From CAVTND01 sp963735955 (GTDB taxonomy: Bacteria > Pseudomonadota > Gammaproteobacteria > Burkholderiales > Burkholderiaceae_F), in NCBI GenBank assembly GCA_963735955.1, contig CAVTND010000012.1, positions 62,001 to 126,000 of the forward strand: DNA of 64,000 nt, given 5' to 3'. Positions within the stretch are counted from its first letter, which is position 1, and each line of letters begins with the position of its first letter. Shown here piece after piece: positions 38,631-44,990 of this stretch. Below the pieces are notes generated by a model. It had not been told where the DNA came from and ran no database searches. It saw nothing but the letters and a program-made list of their open reading frames with translations. A program made the translations under genes and the position numbers.

Positions 38631-39529
38631 GGCGCATGTCCCGCAGGCACAGTGGCGATCAGGAACACGCCCGCGGCAGCCAGCCCGAGTGCGGTGGCGT
38701 GCACTGCGGTGAAGCTTTCTCCAAGCGCCATCACTCCGACGAAGGAAGCCGCAATGGGCAACATCACGGTAAAAACGCCTGCCTGGTTTGCCGGCACCGA
38801 CTTGAGTCCTGCCACCCACATCCACACCGCGAACAAGCTGGCGGCCAGCGAATAGAACACCAGCAGCGCCCACAACGGCGCTCCGAGCTTGCCGAGGTCG
38901 AAGCTTGCGAGTTGCCAGAGACCGAACGGCGCGATCAGGACCAGGCCCCAAAGATTGACGAGTGCCGACACGCGCAGCGGGGTGCGGGTGGCTGCCAGTC
39001 GCTTGGCGACAATCACATAGGTCGCTTCACACAGTACGGCGCCGAACAGGAGCAGATTGCCGAGCAGCGACACGCCGCGATCGCTGTGGCCATCGCGCGC
39101 AAGCTGGAGCAAGGCGATACCGCCAACCGCGAGCAGGACGGCAATCACGACGCGCCGGGTGGGGAGCTCGCGCAAAAAGATCCAGGACAGAACTGCCACT
39201 ACGGCCGGCAGTGTCGCGAGAATCACGCCGGCTGCGGTGGCGGTCGTCAGCATGATTCCGCTCAGCATGCAGATCGAGAACAGAAAGTTGCCGAAGAAAG
39301 ACATCACGAACAGCAGGCGGTGTTCGGCGCGCGTCAACGGCGCCTCGCCGGGAGCTGTGCGCGTCCACGGCAGCATGGCCACCGCCGCAATTGCGAAGCG
39401 CAGAAACGCCAGGGCCAATACGGGAATAGCGGCGGTCAGGGGCTTGGAAAGGGCCACATAGGTGCCAACCAAAGCCATCGAGCCGGCCAGCAGCGCATAG
39501 GCACTTGCGCGTGAGTGATGCTGCGTCAT
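38627..39529 (-). CDS. EamA family (DMT superfamily) transporter
   Basis: A 300-residue membrane protein with ten hydrophobic segments arranged as two EamA repeats, e.g. AYALLAGSMALVGTYVALS at the start and GVFTVMLPIAASFVGVMALGES in the second repeat. DMT exporters move metabolites or amino acids out of the cell. It is the first gene of a two-gene operon with the YdeI-family gene. Substrate cannot be predicted. Confidence 0.9.
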   Translation of the reverse strand: MTQHHSRASAYALLAGSMALVGTYVALSKPLTAAIPVLALAFLRFAIAAVAMLPWTRTAPGEAPLTRAEHRLLFVMSFFGNFLFSICMLSGIMLTTATAAGVILATLPAVVAVLSWIFLRELPTRRVVIAVLLAVGGIALLQLARDGHSDRGVSLLGNLLLFGAVLCEATYVIVAKRLAATRTPLRVSALVNLWGLVLIAPFGLWQLASFDLGKLGAPLWALLVFYSLAASLFAVWMWVAGLKSVPANQAGVFTVMLPIAASFVGVMALGESFTAVHATALGLAAAGVFLIATVPAGHAP

Positions 39530-39610
39530 GGCGGGCGACGATACCGCGCAGTTCCCCGCGTGTCCGTATGATTGGTCGTCCGCAGAACGGACGAAGACTT
39601 CCGGGATTTC

Positions 39611-40213
39611 ATGGCAGCATTCAATTCAATGCCGCGCGCGCTCGCCTGGGTGATCACCTTGTTGCTGTTTGCCGCCGGTTCAGCCGCGGCGCAGGGTTTG
39701 CCGACTTCGAAGGTGCCGGAGGAAATGCGGTCCAAGCTCGGCCTTTATCTGTTGCCGAAGGACGCGCAACGCTTCATCAAGGCGCAAAAGGGCAAGGTTC
39801 TGTTCGTTGATATTCGCACCCGCGCCGAAGCGCAGTTTCTCGGCATGCCCGAAGGCGTGGATGCGCTGGTGCCGTACGTGGAGTTTCAGGAATTCATGAC
39901 CGACTGGGACGAGAAGCGCAGCTTCTACAAGCTTGAGCCGTTCAGTGACTTCGTGCCCGAGCTTGAACGGCGAATGAAGGCCAAGGGCCTTACGAAGAAC
40001 GATCCAATTGTGCTGATCTGCCGTGCGGGAGAGCGCAGCTCGCGCGCCGCCGACCTGCTAGCCGACCTCGGTTATACCCGCGTCTACAACATTCTGTATG
40101 GCTATGAGGGTGAGCTGTCCGACAAGGGCCGGCGCAACCTGAATGGCTGGAAGAACTCCGGCTTGCCCTGGAGCTACGAACTCGACAAGGAAAAGATGTA
40201 CTTTCCGCGCTGA
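39611..40213 (+). CDS. rhodanese-like domain protein, exported
   Basis: A 200-residue protein from the ATG at 39611 (39629 is an alternative). A signal peptide (ALAWVITLLLFAAGSAAAQG) leads to a single rhodanese domain: KVLFVDIRTRAEAQFLGMPEGVDALVPYVE, then IVLICRAGERSSRAADLLADLGYTRVYNILYGYEG. The active-site cysteine is in CRAGERS, so sulfur-transfer chemistry in the periplasm is possible. It stands alone between divergent and convergent neighbours. Confidence 0.9.
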   Translation: MAAFNSMPRALAWVITLLLFAAGSAAAQGLPTSKVPEEMRSKLGLYLLPKDAQRFIKAQKGKVLFVDIRTRAEAQFLGMPEGVDALVPYVEFQEFMTDWDEKRSFYKLEPFSDFVPELERRMKAKGLTKNDPIVLICRAGERSSRAADLLADLGYTRVYNILYGYEGELSDKGRRNLNGWKNSGLPWSYELDKEKMYFPR

Positions 40214-40238
40214 GCTTTCAGCGCAGGCCGTGTCGAAG

Positions 40239-40601
40239 TCAGTGGCGCGCCAGGACCAACGTTGCAAGCCGCGCAAGGCGGCGTTCGGTCACCTCGGCTG
40301 CGCAGATTGCCTTTGCGAGTGCACTCGATTCGCCGCCGAGAGCTGAGACACAGGCGCGCTGCTCCTGCCAGCGCCCTTCGTTGAGCCACGCGCGTTCCTG
40401 CGCCGAGAACTGGGCCCGATCCACCGCCGGCAACCTTGCCCAGATTTCGGTATAGCGATCACTCAATGCGTCAAACGCCGACTCAGACCGCTTCTGCGCC
40501 AGTGCAGTCTGCTCGGCCAGCGCGCTGCTATCGGCGCGCGCTGTGTTTGCGGCCCCTGCGGAAATGAGGGCGAGAAAAGCAAGGACGATTGATCGCGGCA
40601 T
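40239..40601 (-). CDS. LprI-like (DUF1311) exported protein
   Basis: A 120-residue protein from the ATG at 40601. A signal peptide (MPRSIVLAFLALISAGAANTARA) precedes a helical domain with FSAQERAWLNEGRWQEQRACV and AKAICAAEVTERRLARL. The paired cysteines and the W-x-x-x-R-x-x-x-C spacing match the LprI N-terminal domain family, some of whose members inhibit lysozyme. Its 5' end faces the HlyD/ABC exporter genes across a 177-base divergent gap in which I found no small gene. Confidence 0.78.
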   Translation of the reverse strand: MPRSIVLAFLALISAGAANTARADSSALAEQTALAQKRSESAFDALSDRYTEIWARLPAVDRAQFSAQERAWLNEGRWQEQRACVSALGGESSALAKAICAAEVTERRLARLATLVLARH

Positions 40602-40778
40602 GGCTGGAATCAGGGCGCAGAGACGCAGAAACTCGACCCACATCCTAGATTCGCGTGATCCGTCGCCAGCAATTGAATGCGCATGTCGATATAACGCGAC
40701 GTTCGATCCGTGCGCGCGGGATGAAAGCGGCCGCATCGGCGCGGATCGGCTCTTGCGCCGCCATAATGCGGCTCGCAA

Positions 40779-42050
40779 ATGAGCTCCCCCACCAGCACCC
40801 CACCAAAGCAGTTGTTTCGCCAGCAGGCTATCGATGCGCAGCGCGAGAAGCTGCTCGGCGAAGTGTCCCTGGCCCGTCCCGTGCCACTGTGGGTTTTCAC
40901 GCTGCTCGCCCTGGTGTTCGCGGCGGCGCTGGTGGTGTTTTCAATCTGGGGCGAGTATTCGCGACGCGAGCGGGTCGATGGCTTTCTTGCGCTCGACACC
41001 GGAGCCGCCCGCATTCTGGCGTCGGAGCCGGGCATCGTGGCCGAGATTCTCGCCAAGGAAGGCGAGGAGGTGCAGCTCGGCCAGCCGCTGATCCGACTCT
41101 CGTTTGAGCGCGGGACTGCCTCCGGCGGGACCTCGTCGGAACTGGTGCAGCGCGAGATCAGCGAGCGCATCGGTGGGCTCGACAAGGAGCAGGCGCAGGT
41201 GCGACTGCTTGGCACGCAACAGGCCGATGCCCTGAGGCGAAAGATCGCCGACCTCGAGCGCGAACTGGCGCAGTTCAACGCCGAACAGCGTGCCCAGGAG
41301 ACCCGGCTCGCCTCGGCGCGTCATGAGTTCCAGCGGGCGGAGGATCTGTACAAGGACAAGTTCTATTCGGAATCCAAACTGATCGAGTTTCGTAACAGCG
41401 TGCTCGATCAGCAGGTCAAGGTCGAAACGCTCAAGCGCCAGCGCTCAAGCGTTGAACGTGAACTGAGCGCGTCGCGCGCCGAACTGCCGTCGCTTGAACT
41501 GAAGACGCAGACACATCTCGAGCAGATCCGGCGCCAGGTCAGCGAACTGCAGCAGGGCAGTGTGCAGGAGGAAGCCAGGCGCGAAAACGTTCTCCGGGCG
41601 CCTATTGGCGGCGTGCTCAGCAATATCGCGGTCGCACGCGGTGAAACGGTGGCGGAAGCTGCTCCGCTGGCCGTCGTGGTACCGCGCGGTAGTGGCCTGC
41701 ATGCGCAACTGCTGGTGCCGACGCGCGCGATCGGCTTCGTGCAGCCCGGCCAGCCGGTGGTGCTTCGCTACGACGCATTTCCGTTTCAGCGCTTCGGGCA
41801 GTATCGCGGCGTGGTCGAGCGGGTCAGTCGCACGGTGTGGTCGCCGGGCGAACGGGTCGGACCGCTGCAAGTGAAGGAGCCGGTCTATCGCGTCGACGTG
41901 AAGCTGGACGGCCAGTACGTCGTCGCGGGCGAGCAGAAGCTGCCGCTGCGCTCGGGAATGATGGTCAACGCGGACATACTCCAGGAGAAGCGCTCGGTTT
42001 GGGAGTGGGTGTTCGAACCGGTGTTGTCATTGAAGGGAAGGCTGCAGTGA
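40779..42050 (+). CDS. HlyD-family periplasmic adaptor of a peptide exporter
   Basis: A 423-residue membrane fusion protein. It has a short cytoplasmic tail, one transmembrane helix (PLWVFTLLALVFAAALVVFSIW, about residues 28-49), a lipoyl-like half (ILASEPGIVAEILAKEGEEVQLGQPLIRL), a long coiled-coil hairpin (about residues 120-265), the second lipoyl half (VLRAPIGGVLSNIAVARGETV) and a beta-barrel (LVPTRAIGFVQPGQPVVLRYDAFPF). This is the RaxA/CvaA type that links a C39 ABC exporter to an outer-membrane channel. Its stop TGA overlaps the exporter's ATG (TGATG). No TolC gene is in the window. Confidence 0.93.
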   Translation: MSSPTSTPPKQLFRQQAIDAQREKLLGEVSLARPVPLWVFTLLALVFAAALVVFSIWGEYSRRERVDGFLALDTGAARILASEPGIVAEILAKEGEEVQLGQPLIRLSFERGTASGGTSSELVQREISERIGGLDKEQAQVRLLGTQQADALRRKIADLERELAQFNAEQRAQETRLASARHEFQRAEDLYKDKFYSESKLIEFRNSVLDQQVKVETLKRQRSSVERELSASRAELPSLELKTQTHLEQIRRQVSELQQGSVQEEARRENVLRAPIGGVLSNIAVARGETVAEAAPLAVVVPRGSGLHAQLLVPTRAIGFVQPGQPVVLRYDAFPFQRFGQYRGVVERVSRTVWSPGERVGPLQVKEPVYRVDVKLDGQYVVAGEQKLPLRSGMMVNADILQEKRSVWEWVFEPVLSLKGRLQ

Positions 42051-44137
42051 TGCTCGGCCGTCGGGTTCCGATGATCCTTCAGAGCGAGGCGCCTGAGTGT
42101 GGCATCGCCTGCGTGGCGATGGTTGCGAGTTACCACGGCTTCCGCACTGATCTGGGCGCGATGCGACTGCGGCTGGCGCCATCGATGAAGGGGGTGACCC
42201 TCAAGCACATCAGCACTATCGCGGAGACCATGGCGCTGACAGCGCGCGGCGTAAAGGTGGCGCTCGAATCGCTGGCGCAGCTGAAGCTGCCGGCGATCCT
42301 GCACTGGGACATGAACCACTTCGTCGTGCTGACCAAGGTCGATGGCGACCGGATCACCGTCAATGATCCGGCGCGCGGCCGGCGCATCCTGACGCTGAAA
42401 GAAGCCTCGGACCATTACACCGGCGTGGCGATGGAGCTCACGCCGGCCACAGGATTCAAGACGCATGACGAGCGTGAGCGCATCACTGCCTGGCAGCTGG
42501 TGCGCAGTGCCACCGGGCTCAAGAGTGCGATCACGCAGGTCTTGCTGCTGTCGCTGGTACTGGAGGTACTGGCGATCGCTTCACCGTTTTTCCTGCAGAT
42601 CGTCGTCGATCGCGTAGTCGTCGGGCGCGACCGCGACCTGCTTGCTGTGCTCGGCATCGGATTTGCATTGCTGGCCGTGATGATCGCCGTGATCACCGCG
42701 CTGCGTTCCTGGCTCGGCGTCTATATCAGCACAAGGCTCAACCTTCAGTTGCTGGACACCCTGTTCGCGCGCCTGCTGCGTCTGCCACTGGCGTGGTTCG
42801 AAAAACGCCACATCGGTGACATCGTCTCCCGCTTCCGCTCGGTCGACGCGATCCAGCGCACGCTGACCCTGACCTTCCTCGAAACCGTAATGGACGGCGT
42901 GATGGTCCTGGTCACCTTGGCGGTGATGTTCTGGTACAGCCCCACGCTTACGCTCATTGTCGCGATCGCAGCGGCACTTTACGGCGGCCTTCGCTGGATG
43001 CTCTATGGCCCGCAGCGACGCGCGACCGACGAGCGCATCGTGCACGAGGCCAAGGCAGCCACGCACTTCATCGAGACCTTGCGCGGCATGATGGCGATCA
43101 AGCTCAACCTGCGCGAATCCGAGCGGCGCTCCGCCTACCTGAACCACGTGGTCGACCAGACCAATGCCGATGTTCGCGTGCAGAACCTGGCACTGCTGCA
43201 GCGCGCCGGCAATGTGCTGATCTTCGGCCTTGAAAACGTCATCATTATCTGGCTCGGCGCCACGGCGGTGCTGGACGGCCAGCTCTCGGTCGGCATGCTG
43301 TTTGCGTTCCTGCTGTTCAAATTGCTGTTCATCACGCGCGTCAATAACCTGGTCGACAAGACAATCGAGTTCCGCATGCTTGATCTGCACGCCGATCGGG
43401 TCGCAGACATTGCGCTGGCTCAACCCGAATCCGCGGCCGAGATGCCGGCGGTCGCGCGCGCTGACGCGCCGAGCGCGGCATTTGTGCTTGAAGCGCGCGA
43501 CCTCGGCTTTGCCTACGGCATCGAGGGATTCGTCTTCCGCGGCTTGTCCCTGAGCCTGCGGCCCGGCGAAACGGTCGCTATCGTCGGCCCGAGTGGCGCC
43601 GGAAAAACAACACTCGTCAAAGTACTGGCCGGACTATTGGATCGCACCGAGGGGATGCTGACGGCCGCCGGGCGGGACGTACGTGACTGGGACCGCGCCG
43701 CCTACCGTGGCCGGATCGGGGTGGTCATGCAGGACGACCACCTGTTTGTGGGCACCATCGAAGACAACATCAGCTTTTTCGACCCCCAGCACGATCCTCA
43801 GCGCGCCCGCGATTGCGCCCGGCTGGCCATGATCGATGAGGACATCATGACCATGCCAATGCAGTACAACACCATCGTAGGCAGCCTAGGCGTGGCCTTG
43901 TCGGGCGGCCAGCGCAGCCGCGTCCTGCTCGCACGCGCTCTCTATCGGCAGCCGCAGATACTGTTTTTGGACGAGACCTTTGATCAGTTGGATCTGGCTC
44001 GAGAGCGAGCGATCACTGACGGACTCAAACGCACGGGCATTGGATTGGCAATCGTCAGCCATCGGCCGGATACCGTGGGAGCGGTCGACCGGATCGTACG
44101 ACTGGCGGATGAACCGGCACCGCTGAGAGCTGCATGA
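42050..44137 (+). CDS. C39 peptidase-containing ABC exporter of double-glycine peptides
   Basis: A 695-residue bacteriocin-type exporter of the RaxB/CvaB class. The N-terminal C39 cysteine peptidase is complete: Gln11 and Cys17 in LQSEAPECGIAC, His90 in NHFVVL and Asp106 in VNDPARG. Residues about 150-430 form the six-helix membrane domain. The ATPase has Walker A GPSGAGKTTLVK, signature ALSGGQRSR, Walker B ILFLDETFDQLD and the switch histidine in VSHRPDTVG. Such proteins cut the leader after a Gly-Gly motif while exporting the peptide. It forms an operon with the HlyD adaptor and lies about 550 bases from a 40-residue double-glycine precursor gene, its probable substrate. Confidence 0.95.
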   Translation: MLGRRVPMILQSEAPECGIACVAMVASYHGFRTDLGAMRLRLAPSMKGVTLKHISTIAETMALTARGVKVALESLAQLKLPAILHWDMNHFVVLTKVDGDRITVNDPARGRRILTLKEASDHYTGVAMELTPATGFKTHDERERITAWQLVRSATGLKSAITQVLLLSLVLEVLAIASPFFLQIVVDRVVVGRDRDLLAVLGIGFALLAVMIAVITALRSWLGVYISTRLNLQLLDTLFARLLRLPLAWFEKRHIGDIVSRFRSVDAIQRTLTLTFLETVMDGVMVLVTLAVMFWYSPTLTLIVAIAAALYGGLRWMLYGPQRRATDERIVHEAKAATHFIETLRGMMAIKLNLRESERRSAYLNHVVDQTNADVRVQNLALLQRAGNVLIFGLENVIIIWLGATAVLDGQLSVGMLFAFLLFKLLFITRVNNLVDKTIEFRMLDLHADRVADIALAQPESAAEMPAVARADAPSAAFVLEARDLGFAYGIEGFVFRGLSLSLRPGETVAIVGPSGAGKTTLVKVLAGLLDRTEGMLTAAGRDVRDWDRAAYRGRIGVVMQDDHLFVGTIEDNISFFDPQHDPQRARDCARLAMIDEDIMTMPMQYNTIVGSLGVALSGGQRSRVLLARALYRQPQILFLDETFDQLDLARERAITDGLKRTGIGLAIVSHRPDTVGAVDRIVRLADEPAPLRAA

Positions 44138-44156
44138 GCGGTGCGGTCCGCGCATG

Positions 44157-44180
44157 AAAAAGCCGGCGGCTGCCGGCTTC
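44157..44180 (-). terminator. intrinsic terminator of the 44206-44523 lipoprotein gene
   Basis: Stem AAGCCGGC (44160-44167), loop GGCT, stem GCCGGCTT (44172-44179). On the minus strand the hairpin is followed by a run of five T. It may also slow plus-strand transcripts leaving the exporter gene. Confidence 0.75.
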
Positions 44181-44205
44181 GTGTTGGAGGTTCCGAAGTG
44201 TGGAA

Positions 44206-44523
44206 TCAGCGGACCACGGCGACGCCTTCGACGCCCGGCTGCACCTTCAAAGACTCCAGGCACTGCTCGAATTTCGGCACCCTCTCGCTTGGGCGGACTT
44301 GAAACTGGAATACCGGTTCGGCCGGTCCCCGGCCGACGAATTCAATCGTGCATCCGGTAGCAACTGACAGCGCCATCGCCCCTTGAGGATTGGGAGGCAC
44401 GCGGACCGGTTGCAGGGTGATGTTCACCAGCTGCCCTGGGCCGGTGGGAACTGAAGCGCCGGTCGCGCAGGCAGCCAAGCTAAGAACAAGGGCAGCGAGG
44501 GAGAGGAGTCGGGTGGTGTTCAT
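44206..44523 (-). CDS. small lipoprotein of unknown function
   Basis: A 105-residue protein with a lipoprotein signal (LLSLAALVLSLAACATG). The mature part has a proline-rich stretch, then SVATGCTIEFVGRGPAEPVFQFQVRPSERVPKFEQCLESLKVQPGVEGVAVV, with two cysteines that could pair. I do not recognise the family. It lies between the exporter and the double-glycine peptide gene, on the peptide's strand, but the terminator at 44541-44568 separates its transcript from the peptide's. An immunity or accessory role for the peptide module is possible but unsupported. Confidence 0.7.
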   Translation of the reverse strand: MNTTRLLSLAALVLSLAACATGASVPTGPGQLVNITLQPVRVPPNPQGAMALSVATGCTIEFVGRGPAEPVFQFQVRPSERVPKFEQCLESLKVQPGVEGVAVVR

Positions 44524-44540
44524 AGGCTAAAGTTTCGCAC

Positions 44541-44568
44541 AAAAAAATACCGGCCCCGTCGGGCCGGT
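44541..44568 (-). terminator. strong intrinsic terminator downstream of the peptide precursor gene
   Basis: Perfect 8-bp stem ACCGGCCC (44549-44556) / GGGCCGGT (44561-44568) with a CGTC loop. On the minus strand it is followed by ATTTTTTT. It ends the transcript of the 40-residue peptide gene about 125 bases after its stop and separates it from the lipoprotein gene. Confidence 0.85.
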
Positions 44569-44692
44569 TGAGTTGCGGAAGAACTGGTTACTGGCGTCTT
44601 GTGGTAAATGGGATCGCGCTCATGCGCAGTCCCGCGATTCTGCGATGCTAAGCCCGACGGTCCGCTCCGCAGGCTCAGCCGGTAAGCCGCTA

Positions 44693-44815
44693 TTAGTACG
44701 AAACGCAAATCGTGCCGCCACCGACCCACTCAAGTTCGGAAGCCTTCAGTTCAACAACCGGGGCCTCGGCTTGCTCGGCGACTTGGGTCTCAACCGCATC
44801 GATGATCGTGTTCAT
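44693..44815 (-). CDS. double-glycine leader peptide precursor with hexapeptide core (new)
   Basis: A 40-residue gene from the ATG at 44815, preceded by GGAAGGAAA, to the TAA at 44693. The first 21 residues are acidic and helix-prone. The end reads ELKASELEWVGGGTICVSY. Leu23, Glu27, Leu28, Val31 and the glycines fall exactly at positions -12, -8, -7, -4, -2 and -1 of the classic double-glycine leader when the cut is after Gly34. That leaves TICVSY, six residues; a cut after Gly33 would leave seven. A core this short is unlike a bacteriocin and more like a signalling peptide. The adjacent C39 exporter supplies the matching protease. The TPR-HD-GYP gene diverges from it. I know of no named family for it. 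Confidence 0.85.
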   Translation of the reverse strand: MNTIIDAVETQVAEQAEAPVVELKASELEWVGGGTICVSY

Positions 44816-44888
44816 TTGGTTTCCTTCCGCAGGGTTATCTGGTTCTTTTTTGGGGCCCAGTCACTACTGAGCATGGGGCGAATAGTGG

Positions 44889-44905
44889 AAGGCCTGTAAG
44901 GCCTT
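44889..44905. promoter_or_regulatory. perfect inverted repeat between peptide and TPR-HD-GYP genes
   Basis: AAGGCCT-GTA-AGGCCTT, a 7-bp perfect palindrome with a 3-bp spacer. It lies in the 175-base divergent region, 74 bases from the peptide ATG and 86 from the HD-GYP start. Symmetry and position suit an operator for a dimeric regulator controlling one or both genes. No regulator is adjacent. Confidence 0.45.
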
Positions 44906-44926
44906 GAAAATCACCCGCTTGCGCGC

Positions 44927-44956
44927 TTGGCAAACTTCCTGCTGAGCGTGCACAAT
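44927..44956 (+). promoter_or_regulatory. possible sigma-70 promoter of the TPR-HD-GYP gene
   Basis: TTGGCA at 44927-44932 and CACAAT at 44951-44956 with an 18-base spacer. The match is moderate. Transcription would begin about 25-30 bases before the TTG start at 44991, just downstream of the inverted repeat. Confidence 0.3.
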
Positions 44957-44990
44957 CGCGGCGCCCGAATTTCCGGCCGCTGGAACCCGA

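Noticed and set aside
42581..43423. 280-codon minus-strand frame opposite the C39 exporter
   Set aside because: Mirror of the conserved exporter coding frame, His/Gln-rich with no motif; a shadow.
44572..44692. Second tiny frame (11 codons, MSAIPFTTRRQ) downstream of the hexapeptide precursor
   Set aside because: No ribosome site worth the name, no leader motif and too short to support.
44520..44729. 69-codon minus-strand frame across the terminator and the end of the peptide gene
   Set aside because: Runs through an intrinsic terminator, has no family resemblance and conflicts with the better-supported 40-codon gene.
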